A stretch of 64,000 nt of DNA from Geodermatophilus obscurus. Lineage in GTDB: Bacteria > Actinomycetota > Actinomycetes > Mycobacteriales > Geodermatophilaceae. The notes beneath the pieces were generated by a model that worked only from the letters and a program-made list of their open reading frames with translations, searched no databases and was not told the DNA's origin. Of this stretch, positions 44,517 to 53,636 are shown in pieces. A program made the position numbers and the translations under genes. The stretch covers positions 310,001 through 374,000 of the forward strand of contig NZ_FOWE01000003.1 in NCBI RefSeq assembly GCF_900115395.1. The letters run 5' to 3'. Numbering within the stretch: position 1 is the stretch's first letter; the number at the start of each line of letters is the position of its first letter.

Positions 44517-45850
44517 AGGGGGCCGCCGAGGGAGTCGAGCAGCGCCTGCGCACGGGGCGCGTGCCACGCCGAGAAGGTGGGCTGGGTGTCGAGGACCCCG
44601 GTCAGGGTGGCGCGGGCCCGGTCGGTCTGGCCGAGTGCCGCCTCGATGACCCCGCGGTGGTACAGGAAGAGCGCGGGCGCGCCGCCGAGCGCGGTCGCCG
44701 CCTGCGCGTGTACGAGCGCCTCCGCGTCCCGGCCGGCGCTGTGCAGCGCCCACGCCAGGGCGTCGTGCGCGTCGGGGTTCTGCCGGCCGGCGAACTCGGC
44801 CTCGGCCGCGGCGACCGCCGCCGCCGGGTCGCCGTGGTCGGCCTCGAACAGCGCGACGCCGAGGTCGTCGCGGACCCCGCTGTCGGCGAACAGCGCGCGG
44901 ATCGTCCCCACCACCGCGAACTGCTCCCGTGCCTCGGCCTCGCGCCCCAGGGAGAGCAGGTACTCGCCGTACTCGACGAGGTGCTCGGGCAGGGGGCGGG
45001 CCGCGACCAGCGACCGGTAGGTCTCCACCGCGGCTCCCTCGTCCCCGCGGGCGGCGAGCACCCGGCTCTGGCCGAGCAGGAGCCCGGCGTCGCCGGGCCG
45101 CACGGCCAGGCCGGCGGTGAACTGGCGCTCGGCCTCGGCCAGGTCCCCCGTCGAGAAGGCGAGAGCGCCGAGCTGCGTGCGGCAGAACGCCTCGTCCGAC
45201 GGCGTCGCCGCGAGGTCCAGAGCCTGCTCCAGCGCGGTCACCGCAGCGGGGTCGTCCCCGCGGAGCTCGGCGTCGTAGGACGCCCGGGTGAACGAGGCGA
45301 CCCCCGGCTGGAGCTCGAGCATGCGGCCCAGCGCCTCGGTGGCGCCGGCGTGGTCGCCGAGCTGGTGCCGGGCGTCGACCAGCACGCCGAGGGCGGCGGC
45401 ACTGAAGGGGTTCACGTCCAGGGCCCGGCCGGCCAGGTCGGCGGCGGCCCGGAAGTCGTGCCGGGCGTTGGCCAGGGCGCCCAGCCCGGTCAGGGCCGGC
45501 TCGTTGCCCTCCGGGCGGAGCGCCAGCGACTGCTGGAGCGCCCCCTCGGCCCGGCCGTAGTACGACGGGTCGGCGGTGACCCGGGCCTGCTCGACGTAGG
45601 CCGCGCCGAGCTGCGCCCACGTCGTCCAGTCACCCGGCAGCTCGGCCAGCCGGTCCTGCGCGGTGCTGATCGCCTGCGCCAGCGGATCGGCCGGGGCGGC
45701 CGCCGGCGCAGAAGTGCCGGGTGCCGGGCGGTCGTCGCGCCACCCCGCGCTCAGCGTCGCGCCGGCCACGAGCAGCAGCACCAGGCCGGCGACGACGGCG
45801 CCGAGTGCCCTCCGCCGGCTCACGGTCGGGTACTCCGCAGCGGACCGCAC
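44513..45850 (-). CDS. Tetratricopeptide-repeat protein with N-terminal membrane anchor
   Basis: A 445-residue protein. An N-terminal hydrophobic segment (ALGAVVAGLVLLLVAGATLSAGW) is followed by about ten TPR units (for example WTTWAQLGAAYVEQARVTADPSYYGRAEGALQQSL; DAHDALAWALHSAGRDAEALVHAQAAT). It should be a membrane-anchored scaffold, probably facing outward. It lies between DUF4331 and NicO genes and overlaps NicO by 4 nt. A similar three-gene grouping suggests it organises a metal-related surface complex; this is inference. Confidence 0.88.
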   Translation of the reverse strand: MRSAAEYPTVSRRRALGAVVAGLVLLLVAGATLSAGWRDDRPAPGTSAPAAAPADPLAQAISTAQDRLAELPGDWTTWAQLGAAYVEQARVTADPSYYGRAEGALQQSLALRPEGNEPALTGLGALANARHDFRAAADLAGRALDVNPFSAAALGVLVDARHQLGDHAGATEALGRMLELQPGVASFTRASYDAELRGDDPAAVTALEQALDLAATPSDEAFCRTQLGALAFSTGDLAEAERQFTAGLAVRPGDAGLLLGQSRVLAARGDEGAAVETYRSLVAARPLPEHLVEYGEYLLSLGREAEAREQFAVVGTIRALFADSGVRDDLGVALFEADHGDPAAAVAAAEAEFAGRQNPDAHDALAWALHSAGRDAEALVHAQAATALGGAPALFLYHRGVIEAALGQTDRARATLTGVLDTQPTFSAWHAPRAQALLDSLGGPL

Positions 45851-45914
45851 CCGGGTGCCCGGCGCAGGGCGGCGTCCATCAGCGTCACGTCGGTCCTCCT
45901 CGGAGAGCGGCCGA

Positions 45915-45952
45915 CGGCCGTGGGGTGCGGCGGGTGCCGCACCCCACGGCCG
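45915..45952 (-). terminator. 17-bp hairpin terminator downstream of the DUF4331 gene
   Basis: CGGCCGTGGGGTGCGGC and its perfect complement flank a 4-nt loop (GGGT). It lies between the DUF4331 stop and the TPR start, so it may attenuate read-through into TPR-NicO. No U-tract. Confidence 0.8.
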
Positions 45953-45976
45953 CGGAGCGGTGTCAGGCCGGTGGTG

Positions 45977-47704
45977 TCAGGCCTGCGCGGCCCGGCGTCC
46001 CCGGACGGGCAGGCGGTCCCGGAGCAGCGACAGGCCGCCCGCGGCGAGCAGGACCATCGCGGCGGCACCGGTGACGGCCGGCATCAGCATGCCGCCGCCG
46101 GACCCTCCGCCCGTGCCCCCCGGCATCACGGCGCCGTTGCCGTTGCCGCTGCCGTTGCCGTTGCCGTTGTCGGTCACGTTGACGGCGTCCGTGTGCGGCG
46201 CCGCGACGTAGGGGAAGACCTCGCTGAACTCACGGTCGTTGACGTCGACCCCGTCACCGGCCTTCAGCGCGTCGAACGCGGCCTGCCGGTCGGCCGGCAC
46301 GTTCGAGACGTCGTAGATGCCCTCGAGCGCGAGCAGCTCGATGTCGACGACGTCGTCGGCGAGCCGGCGGCCGTTCGGGAACCCCTGGATGTCGCCGCCG
46401 ATGACGCCGAGGCGGCTGGCCTCCTCGAGGGGCTGCATGTCCAGGCCGGTGGGTCCGGTGATGGCCATGTTCAGCCGCAGCATCTCCGAGGGCTGGAACG
46501 CCGCCGGGTCCGCGCCCGCGTTGAGCGCCTGCGAGTTGAGGTCGACGTCGATGGGGTTGGGCGTGGCCGGGTCGCCGTCGACGTCGACGACGCCGCTGGA
46601 GACCACGCCGGTCAGGAACACCTCGAAGATGTCGAACCGCGGGCCCGCGGGCGCCGGGACGCCGTAGATCCCCTCGATCAGCGCGGGCACCTCCGGCTGC
46701 AGCACCCGGTCGACGACGGCGCCGTCGGCGGCCGCCGCGTCCATGTCGGGGCTGATGGCGTTGAAGGCGTCCTTGAGACCCGTGGGGACGACGACCTCGT
46801 TGACCAGCGGCTGACCCAGGCGGGACACCTGCGTGTAGTCGTCGCTGGCCGCGGTGCCGTCGGCGTTGCGCAGCGTGGGCCGGGTGGTGGTGCTCCACAC
46901 GCCGATGACCGGGTTGTTCGCGGCGTCGTGGTGGATGGCCACCTCGGACTTCGGCACCTCGAGCACGATGCTGTTGACGTTGTACCCGGCAAGGGTGTCC
47001 TGGCCGGTCTCGGACAGGTCCCCGCCGTAGAGCAGGTCGAAGACCCGCAGGTCGAGGAAGAACGGGTCCTCGGTCTGGGTCGCGAGCGTGCGGCCGCCAC
47101 CGTGGACGTCCGTGACGGCGGGGTCGCGCAGGTTGGCGACGTAGTCCTCCGCCGTGCCCATGCCCGCCGGCCCGACATAGGAGGGGGCGACCGGGCCCTC
47201 CGCGACCGGGTGCCCGTAGCTGTGCCCGCCGTCGGTGCTCACGTCGAGCATGAACGACTGGCGGAACAGCAGGTTCTCGTCGTCGAGCGAGGTGACCGGG
47301 CCGTTGTTGTAGAGGAACGTGTCCGTGCCGCGCTGGTCCTGGGTGGTGAACCGCCAGCGGTAGACCAGGTCCGCGATGGCGTCACCGTCGTTGTCGACGT
47401 TGACCAGGTACTCGGCGTCCTCGGCCCAGGGGTAGAAGTTCGGGCCGCCGTCGGGCTCCTCGAAGGGCTGCCAGTTGGCGATCAGCACGACGTTGTCCTC
47501 GTTCTCCGGGCTGGAGAACGCGTACACGTCGGTGTTGTCCACCGCCGGGTCGTTGAGCAGCAGCGGCGCCTCGCGGTGGCTCGACGCACCGGCCGTGCCG
47601 GGCAGCAGCCCGATCACCGCCGATCCGCCGAGCAGGCCGCCGGCCGCGATCAGGGCCGTGGCACGGCCACGTCGTCCCTGCAGGAGTCGTACCGAACCGC
47701 TCAT
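45977..47704 (-). CDS. DUF4331-domain secreted protein with C-terminal membrane anchor
   Basis: A 575-residue protein. The ATG at 47704 is chosen because GGAGAGG lies 6 nt upstream. A signal peptide (ATALIAAGGLLGGSAVIGLLPGTAGA) leads to ASSHREAPLLLNDPAVDNTDVYAF, the DUF4331 hallmark. The domain continues with VNVDNDGDAIADLVYRWRF and SIVLEVPKSEV to about residue 500. Then come an Asn/Gly linker (NGNGNGSGNGNG), a Gly-rich stretch, a membrane helix and RGRR. The function of DUF4331 is unknown. It is likely surface-exposed. Confidence 0.93.
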   Translation of the reverse strand: MSGSVRLLQGRRGRATALIAAGGLLGGSAVIGLLPGTAGASSHREAPLLLNDPAVDNTDVYAFSSPENEDNVVLIANWQPFEEPDGGPNFYPWAEDAEYLVNVDNDGDAIADLVYRWRFTTQDQRGTDTFLYNNGPVTSLDDENLLFRQSFMLDVSTDGGHSYGHPVAEGPVAPSYVGPAGMGTAEDYVANLRDPAVTDVHGGGRTLATQTEDPFFLDLRVFDLLYGGDLSETGQDTLAGYNVNSIVLEVPKSEVAIHHDAANNPVIGVWSTTTRPTLRNADGTAASDDYTQVSRLGQPLVNEVVVPTGLKDAFNAISPDMDAAAADGAVVDRVLQPEVPALIEGIYGVPAPAGPRFDIFEVFLTGVVSSGVVDVDGDPATPNPIDVDLNSQALNAGADPAAFQPSEMLRLNMAITGPTGLDMQPLEEASRLGVIGGDIQGFPNGRRLADDVVDIELLALEGIYDVSNVPADRQAAFDALKAGDGVDVNDREFSEVFPYVAAPHTDAVNVTDNGNGNGSGNGNGAVMPGGTGGGSGGGMLMPAVTGAAAMVLLAAGGLSLLRDRLPVRGRRAAQA

Positions 47705-47923
47705 GTGCATCCTCTCCACGATCGCCTGACCGGCGATCCCCGTCGTGACGTCGCAGCCGACCGGTGAGATGACCTCACCGGCTCCGCCGGGGAGACGGTC
47801 TTCGTGGTGGTGCGCACTGGGACCCCCGTGTCCTGCCGCGACGACGGCAACGTATGGGGCGTCCCGGCGAAACGCCGTCGTGACCTGCGACTTCCTCCGT
47901 GCGCACGGCCCGGCGGATGCGCT

Positions 47924-47982
47924 GTGTCACGCATCACGGACGGATGACACCTGATCGTGCCCCAGCGGATCGTGCATCACGG
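47924..47982. promoter_or_regulatory. Repeat-rich regulatory stretch
   Basis: The 402-nt gap 47705-48106 holds GTGTCA-N15-TGACAC (47924-47950), two GCATCACGG copies (47931, 47974) and two GATCGTGC copies 15 bp apart (47953, 47968). This density suggests binding sites for a regulator of the DUF4331 gene or the GTPase pair. No gene is seen in the gap. Confidence 0.35.
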
Positions 47983-48094
47983 GTTCCGGTACGACCCGGT
48001 CTGCCCCGGGTCGGCGGTCCCCGTCGTCCGTGGGCCTGACCTGCAGGGACTCCGCGAGGGCGGCCCCGGAGGGGTAGCCGGGCGCCGTCCGGGC

Positions 48095-48100
48095 TAGGTA
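48095..48100 (+). promoter_or_regulatory. Leaderless -10 box (TAGGTA)
   Basis: TAGGTA lies 6 nt before the ATG of the first GTPase gene. Confidence 0.5.
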
Positions 48101-48106
48101 CCGGAC

Positions 48107-49807
48107 ATGACCGGTCCCGTTCCGCTGACCGACGCGCTGCAGGAGCTCCGTGACGCCGTCGCGGATGCACCGCTCGGCCTGGCCACGCCCGGCCGCGAGA
48201 CCACCGCCCGCACCGCGCGGGCGGTGGTCGACCAGGTCGACGACTACCTGCTGCCCCGGCTGCGCGACCTCGACGCCCCGCTCCTCGCCGTGGTCGGCGG
48301 CTCCACCGGCGCGGGCAAGTCCACGCTGGTCAACAGCGTGCTCGGCACGCGGGTCACCGTGCCCGGCGTGCTCCGCCCGACCACCCGCGCGCCGGTGCTG
48401 GTGTGCTCCCCGGCCGACCGTGCCGCCTTCTCCGGTGACCGCGTGCTGCCGCACCTGGCCCGCACCACCGGGCAGGGGGACGTCGCCGGCGGTCTTCAGC
48501 TGGTGGTCACCGAGGCGCTCCCGCCGGGGCTGGCGCTCGTCGACGCCCCCGACGTCGACTCGGTGGTGGAGGCCAACCGCGACCTCGCCGGCCAGCTGCT
48601 GTCGGCCGCCGACCTGTGGGTCTTCGTGACGACGGCGGCCCGCTACGCCGACGCGGTGCCGTGGGACCTGCTGCGCACCGCGCAGGAGCGCGGCACCGCA
48701 CTCGCCGTCGTCCTCGACCGCACGCCGCCCGAGGCGGTGACCGAGGTGGCCGCCGACCTCGCCGCGATGCTGGAGCGCGGCGGGCTGGGCAGCGCGCGGC
48801 TGTTCGTCGTCGAGGAGCGGCCCCTGACCGACGGCTTCCTGCCCGAGGGCCAGGTCGCCCAGCTGCGCGACTGGCTGCACGGCCTGGCCGCCGACCAGGA
48901 GCAGCGCGCCGCTGTCGTCCGGCAGACCCTGGCCGGGGCGCTGGAGAGCCTCGACGCGCGGGTGTCGGCCGTGGCCGCCGGCGTGGACGAGCAGGCCGCG
49001 GCCGCACACGCGCTGGCCGACGCCGCCGACGCCGCCTACGACGGGGCCCGGGACGCCGTCGGTGAGGGCGTGGGCAACGGCAGCCTGCTGCGCGGCGAGG
49101 TGCTCGCGCGGTGGCAGGACTTCGTCGGCACCGGGGAGTGGATGCGCTCGCTGCAGAACCAGGTGGGGCGGCTGCGGGACCGGCTCGGCGCGGCGCTCAC
49201 CGGGCGGCCGACGACCGCCGACTCCCTGTCGGGGGCGCTGGAGTCCGGCGTCGAGACGCTGCTGCGCGCCGAGGCCGACCGCGCCGCCGAGCGCGCGGTC
49301 ACCGCGTGGCGCTCGCTGCCCGGCGGCGGGGCGCTCGTGGCCGGGCGGGAGGAGTCGCTGGCCACCTCGTCGCCGGACCTCGCGCCGGCCGCCGCCGAGG
49401 AGGTGCGCGACTGGCAGGGTTACGTGCTCGACCTGGTCCGGGAGGAGGGGGCGGGCAAGCGCTCGCGGGCGCGGGTGCTGTCGTGGGGCGTCAACGGGGC
49501 CGGTGCGGTCGTGATGGTCGCCGTCTTCGCGTCGACGGCGGGGCTGTCGGGCGCGGAGCTGGCGATCGCCGGTGGCACGACGGCGGTCGGGCAGCGGGTG
49601 CTCGAGGCGGTGTTCGGCGACGCCGCGGTGCGGTCGCTGGCCGCCCGCGCCCGCGCCGACCTCGACGCCCGCGCCGACCGGCTGCTGCGCTCCGAGCAGG
49701 ACCGCTTCGACGAGCTGCTGGCTCCCGCGGCGGACGCGCCGGCGGCGGCCGACCGGCTGCGCGCCGCGGTCGCCGTGCTGGCCGCGTCCCGGGGGGTGGC
49801 CGCGTGA
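48107..49807 (+). CDS. Dynamin-like GTPase, first of a pair
   Basis: The protein has 566 residues. G1 is GGSTGAGKSTLVNSVLG (about residues 64-80), the G2-type Thr is in RPTTRAP, G3 is DAPDVDS, and G4 is the atypical VVLDRTP. A long helical region follows, with one glycine-rich hydrophobic hairpin near residues 465-500 (GAGAVVMVAVFASTAGLSGAELAIAGG) that could insert in the membrane, and a final helical bundle. It overlaps the next GTPase gene. This arrangement recalls the DynA/DynB pair that acts at Streptomyces sporulation septa. Confidence 0.8.
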   Translation: MTGPVPLTDALQELRDAVADAPLGLATPGRETTARTARAVVDQVDDYLLPRLRDLDAPLLAVVGGSTGAGKSTLVNSVLGTRVTVPGVLRPTTRAPVLVCSPADRAAFSGDRVLPHLARTTGQGDVAGGLQLVVTEALPPGLALVDAPDVDSVVEANRDLAGQLLSAADLWVFVTTAARYADAVPWDLLRTAQERGTALAVVLDRTPPEAVTEVAADLAAMLERGGLGSARLFVVEERPLTDGFLPEGQVAQLRDWLHGLAADQEQRAAVVRQTLAGALESLDARVSAVAAGVDEQAAAAHALADAADAAYDGARDAVGEGVGNGSLLRGEVLARWQDFVGTGEWMRSLQNQVGRLRDRLGAALTGRPTTADSLSGALESGVETLLRAEADRAAERAVTAWRSLPGGGALVAGREESLATSSPDLAPAAAEEVRDWQGYVLDLVREEGAGKRSRARVLSWGVNGAGAVVMVAVFASTAGLSGAELAIAGGTTAVGQRVLEAVFGDAAVRSLAARARADLDARADRLLRSEQDRFDELLAPAADAPAAADRLRAAVAVLAASRGVAA

Positions 49808-51387
49808 GGGGGCGCGAGCTGTCACTGGCCGACCGGCTGGCGGCGCTGCGCGAGGCGGTCGGGGTGGCCGAGGGGCGGCTGGAGGTCCCGGAGGTGGGCA
49901 CCGCGCGGTCACTGCTGGCGAAGGCGGGCGCGCGGGAGGCGCTGGGCGACGCGACCGTCGTCGCGCTGGCCGGGGCCACCGGCAGCGGCAAGTCGACGCT
50001 GTTCAACGCGCTGTCGGGTGCGGAGGTGAGCACGCCGGGCGTGCGGCGGCCGACCACCGGGGTGGCCCACGCGACCGTGTGGGGAGAGCACGGCGCCGAC
50101 CGGCTGCTCGACTGGCTGGAGGTGCCTCGGCGGCACCGGGTGACCGACCCCGACCCGGCGCTCGACGGGCTGGTGCTGCTCGACCTGCCCGACCACGACA
50201 GCGTGCGGCTGGAGAACCGGCTGGAGGTCGACCGGCTGGTGCAGCTCGTCGACGTCCTGGTGTGGGTGCTCGACCCGCAGAAGTACGCCGACGACGCCGT
50301 CCACACCCGCTACCTGGCGCCGCTGGCCGGGCACGCCGGCGTGCTGCTGGTGGTGCTCAACCAGGTCGACCGGCTCGACGAGGCGGCGGCCGTCGCGTGC
50401 CTGGCCGACCTGCGCCGCCTGCTCGACGAGGAGGGCCTGGCCGGGACGCCGGTGCTGCCCACCGCGGCCCGCACCGGGCTCGGCCTGCCGGAGCTGCGCA
50501 CCGAGCTCGCCCGCCGGGTCGGGGCGCGGAAGGCCGCCACCGACCGGCTCACCGCCGACGCCCGGGGCGTGGCCACGGCGCTGGCCACCCACTGCGCGCC
50601 CGACCTCGGTCGCGACCGCGGACCGGGGAAGGCCGCTCGCGAGGAGCTGGCCGGGGCGCTGGCCGACGCGGCCGGAGTGCCCGCGGTGGTGGCCGCCGTC
50701 GAGCGGTCGGCGCGGCGCAACGGCACCGCCCACACCGGCTGGCCGCTGCTGCGGTGGACGCGGAAGCTGCGGGCCGACCCGCTGGGCCGGCTGCACCTGG
50801 GCGACGAGCGGTCCCGGACGTCGCTGCCCCAGGCCGGGGCGGTGCAGCGGGCCGGCATGGACGCCGCGCTGCGCCGGGCCCGCGACGACGCCGGCCGTGG
50901 GCTGCCCCCGGCCTGGCGCGACGAGCTGCGGCGTACCGCCGAGGACACCGGCGAGCGGCTGCCCGACCGGCTCGACCGCGCCGTCGCCGGCACCGACCTC
51001 GGCCCGGACCGCACGCCGCTGTGGCAGCGCGGGGTCGGCGGGCTGCAGTGGCTGCTCGCGCTCGTCGCCCTGGCCGGGGCGCTGTGGCTGATCGGCCTGG
51101 TCGTGCTGGGGCTGCTGCAGCTCGACGACGTCGTCCCGCTGCCGCGGGTGCAGGGGATCCCGCTGCCCACGCTGCTGCTGGTGCTCGGCCTGCTCGCCGG
51201 GGTGCTGCTGGCGGTGCTCTGCCGGCCACTGGTCGCCGCGGGCGCGCGAAGACGTGCCCGGACCGCCCGGCGCCGACTGACCGCACGGGTGGCCGAGGTG
51301 GCCGACGACGAGGTGCTCGCGCCGCTGACCGCGGCCCGCGCCGAGCACGACCGGTTCTGCGCCGCGGTCGGTCGCGCACGATCCTGA
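49804..51387 (+). CDS. Dynamin-like / YfjP-type GTPase, second of a pair
   Basis: The protein has 527 residues and a GTG start overlapping the previous stop (GTGA). G1 is GATGSGKSTLFNALSG, switch region RRPTTGVAHAT, G3 DLPDHDS, G4 NQVD. After a helical middle there are two membrane helices (about residues 418-440 and 458-478), then an Arg-rich C-terminal helix. GTPase + two helices near the C-terminus fits bacterial dynamin-like proteins of the DynB type. The partner upstream has the complementary layout. A role in membrane or septum remodelling is inferred. Confidence 0.8.
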   Translation: MRGRELSLADRLAALREAVGVAEGRLEVPEVGTARSLLAKAGAREALGDATVVALAGATGSGKSTLFNALSGAEVSTPGVRRPTTGVAHATVWGEHGADRLLDWLEVPRRHRVTDPDPALDGLVLLDLPDHDSVRLENRLEVDRLVQLVDVLVWVLDPQKYADDAVHTRYLAPLAGHAGVLLVVLNQVDRLDEAAAVACLADLRRLLDEEGLAGTPVLPTAARTGLGLPELRTELARRVGARKAATDRLTADARGVATALATHCAPDLGRDRGPGKAAREELAGALADAAGVPAVVAAVERSARRNGTAHTGWPLLRWTRKLRADPLGRLHLGDERSRTSLPQAGAVQRAGMDAALRRARDDAGRGLPPAWRDELRRTAEDTGERLPDRLDRAVAGTDLGPDRTPLWQRGVGGLQWLLALVALAGALWLIGLVVLGLLQLDDVVPLPRVQGIPLPTLLLVLGLLAGVLLAVLCRPLVAAGARRRARTARRRLTARVAEVADDEVLAPLTAARAEHDRFCAAVGRARS

Positions 51388-51422
51388 TGTGACACCTGCC
51401 TGCGACGGGACAGGTCACCCGC

Positions 51423-51777
51423 ATGACCGAGACCGTGTCACCCCGTGCCCTCGCCCTCGTGTGCAGCCTCGAGCCCTCGCCCGCGCCGTCCTCCAGCGAC
51501 CTCCTGGCCCGCCAGGTCCTCGACGTGCTGGGGGAGCACGGCTCCACCTCCGACGTCGTCCGGGTCGTCGAGCACGACGTGAAGCCAGGCGTGGAGGTGG
51601 ACACGGGGGAGGGCGACGCGTGGCCCGTCATCCTGGAACGACGAGGCGATGGGCGGCCGCGACCACCTGGACCTCGACGAGACTCCCGAGGCGGTCGCCT
51701 CCACCACGAGGACGCTGGCCGAGAACGCCGCCCACCTGGCTCACGCGCTGAAGGCGCAGCCCTACCCCGGCCGCTGA
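51423..51777 (+). pseudogene. Flavodoxin-like NAD(P)H-dependent oxidoreductase with internal deletion
   Basis: The N-terminal 65 residues fit the FMN reductase family (ALALVCSLEPSPAPSSSDLLARQVLDVLGEHG, VVEHDVKPGVEVDTGEGDAWP). The C-terminal end of the same family occurs in another frame (WNDEAMGGRDHLDLDE, ..AENAAHLAHALKAQPYPGR, stop at 51775-51777). About 90-100 central residues, including the flavin-contact region, are missing, and the two parts are joined out of frame near 51630. The gene is therefore dead. Confidence 0.8.
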
Positions 51778-52155
51778 CCGCCCGGCGGCCGCCGGACCCG
51801 ACGATCGGGAGGGCTCGGTGAGGTCGGGTCAGGGCGAGCGGCTCGTCACCGTCCGCGCGCTCCCACGCCTCCACGGCGTCCGTCCGGTCGTGCCGGACGA
51901 CCCGGGTCGTCCGGCGGCGGTGCGTGTCCCCGTCGGAGGGGTCGGCTCTCCGGTCCCGACGACGTGCCACGACCCGACCGACAGGTCCTGGCGCACGGGC
52001 GGCACCGCTGGTGCACCCGGTGGTGGGCCGTCCCCGAGCGGCCCACTCAGGGACGGTCGTCCAGGGCGCTGGAGGCGCGCTGGCCCGCATCACCCCGTCA
52101 CCCAGCGGACCGACATCAGGGCGGCTTCGGGCTCCGGTGCACTAGGAACGCACCT
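51778..52155. other. Non-coding stretch with one copy of the GTCCC...GGGAC repeat
   Basis: I see no convincing gene; open frames here lack start signals and family resemblance. It contains one 25-bp repeat (52030-52054) and probably debris from the damaged upstream gene. Confidence 0.5.
52030..52054. repeat. GTCCC...GGGAC repeat, copy 1
   Basis: GTCCCCGAG-CGGCCCA-CTCAGGGAC: outer arms pair with one mismatch, making a 9-bp hairpin. Related copies at 53612-53636 and 54329-54352. Confidence 0.75.
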
Positions 52156-52521
52156 GTGACGTACGCGGAGCGGGGAACGGCCATCTGCGCTGGCCTCGGA
52201 CTCCTGCTGTGGGGCGTCGTCGGCTCCGCGCTGGTGACAGCCGAGCCCAGCGACGGGGCCGACATCGGAGCCGGAGCGCTCGGGCTCCTGGCGATCGTGC
52301 TGTCGATCCGGGCAGCGGACAGGCTGGCCGCGTCCGCGAGCACGTCGACCGCGAAGGCGATGGGTCGGGCCTGCATGGTCGGCTGGGGTGTCTGGCTGGT
52401 TGCCGCGGTCACGGGCGCGGTCGCCCGAGACCTCCAGCTCGTGCTCGGGGTGGTTCCTCTCGCGCTCCTCGTGGGGTGCTTCGTCCTCGCCCTGCGGCTA
52501 CCCGGCCGTCAGGGCGAGTGA
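52156..52521 (+). CDS. Small four-helix membrane protein
   Basis: A 121-residue protein starting at a GTG with AGGA 8 nt upstream. Four hydrophobic segments (about 9-28, 35-52, 70-90, 95-113) with short loops are visible. There is no motif I recognise. It sits alone between damaged genes, so its importance is uncertain. Confidence 0.6.
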   Translation: MTYAERGTAICAGLGLLLWGVVGSALVTAEPSDGADIGAGALGLLAIVLSIRAADRLAASASTSTAKAMGRACMVGWGVWLVAAVTGAVARDLQLVLGVVPLALLVGCFVLALRLPGRQGE

Positions 52522-52641
52522 GGTCCGCAGCGCCGAGACGTACAGCCGAGCGACCGAGGCCGCCCGCCCGGACAGCGGGGGTCCGGAGCTGTCCCGTGCG
52601 ATGGCCAGGCGATGACCTCCCCGCGTACCCGCGCAGACAGG

Positions 52642-53223
52642 TCAGCGGCACATCCGATAGCGCAGGTGGAGCACCCGGTTGCCCTGGGTCACCACGTCAG
52701 GATCCTCCAACAGGTGCTGGGCGTGGACCGACCCGAAGAAGCGCTTGCCGGACCCGAACACGACGGGTACGACGTCCATGCGCACCTCGTCGACCAGACC
52801 TGCGGCAAGCACCTGACCACCGACCTCGCCGGCGGCGACCTCGATCAAGCGGTCACCCGCGAGCTCCTGCGCCTTGGCCACGGCTGCCTCGACGCCGTCG
52901 ACGAAGTGGAACGGCGCCTCGGGGTCCCAGCCCTCGGGCTGGGGACGGTGCGTCACGACGACCACGTGGTCGATCCCGCTCGGAGGCTTCCCGTGCCAGC
53001 CGTCCGTCAGGTCGAAGACGTGGCGGCCGCAGATCGTCACCCCGATCTGGTCCCAGTACGCGCGGGTGTGTTCGTAGGACGCCTGCGACACCTTCAACGC
53101 GCCGCTCTCGTCCAACGGCACGTCACCGCTGAGGAGCCAGTCGAACAGCGGTCCGGGCTGGTCGTTCTCGTCCGCGATGAAGCCGTCCACCGACACCGAG
53201 CTGTACATGACCACGTTGCCCAC
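52642..53223 (-). CDS. Dihydrofolate reductase-family (RibD C-terminal-like) protein
   Basis: A 193-residue protein: MYSSVSVDGFIADENDQPGPLFDWL is the family opening, ICGRHVFDLTDGWHG and VVVVTHRPQP follow, then DRLIEVAAGEVGGQVLAAGLVDEVRMDVVPVVFGSGKRFF at the C-terminus. These stand-alone RibD-C proteins are probable NADPH-dependent reductases of unknown substrate. The frame is intact in an otherwise damaged area. Confidence 0.92.
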   Translation of the reverse strand: MGNVVMYSSVSVDGFIADENDQPGPLFDWLLSGDVPLDESGALKVSQASYEHTRAYWDQIGVTICGRHVFDLTDGWHGKPPSGIDHVVVVTHRPQPEGWDPEAPFHFVDGVEAAVAKAQELAGDRLIEVAAGEVGGQVLAAGLVDEVRMDVVPVVFGSGKRFFGSVHAQHLLEDPDVVTQGNRVLHLRYRMCR

Positions 53224-53265
53224 GGGGCTCTCCTCTGCTGCAGGGCGGCCAAAGTTAGCGGGTCG

Positions 53266-53540
53266 TCAGCTGTCGCTCCTGCAAGAGAGCGACGGGCCGG
53301 GCAGCGGCCGGCTGCCCAGCGCATGGCCGGGATGCTCGCGCACAGATCGCCGCCGGACCTCGACGTACCGGGCCGGCGTCAGCTCGGTGATCGCCCGGTG
53401 TTCGTGGCCGAGGTGACCCTGGTCAAAGCAGCCTGCGCCACCGGCCAGGTCGCCCCAGTCGATCGGTCCGGGGGGTTGATCGTGGCCATGGTGGCGGCGA
53501 AGCGGTCGGTGCGGGCGAGCCACTTCGTCACCGTTGAACG
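53266..53540 (-). pseudogene. AraC-family regulator remnant (HTH domain only, frameshifted)
   Basis: In one frame KWLARTDRFAATMATINPPD matches the first half of an AraC double HTH. In the next frame DWGDLAGGAGCFDQGHLGHE and HRAITELTPARYVE match the second half. The two halves are separated by a one-base shift near 53470, just after the CCCCCC run. The ~200-residue N-terminal domain is missing. A dead remnant. Confidence 0.7.
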
Positions 53541-53611
53541 CCTCGAGGAACCCGGCTGATCCGTAGGACCGCGGCGTGTCCCTGAGCCGCCCTCGCGGCG
53601 AGCCGGCCGGT

Positions 53612-53636
53612 GTCCCCAAACGGCCCACTCAGGGAC
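53612..53636. repeat. GTCCC...GGGAC repeat, copy 2
   Basis: GTCCCCAAA-CGGCCCA-CTCAGGGAC shares 22 of 25 positions with copy 1. It lies upstream of the NTF2-like gene's 3' end in a gap of about 500 nt that otherwise holds only the AraC remnant. Confidence 0.75.

Noticed and set aside
47701..47937. Small minus-strand open frame of 78 codons upstream of the DUF4331 gene
   Set aside because: It has no ribosome site, is low-complexity and Ser/Arg-rich, and covers the likely promoter region.
52209..53132. 300-codon plus-strand frame
   Set aside because: Arg/Pro-rich shadow spanning the small membrane protein and the antisense of the dihydrofolate reductase-like gene.
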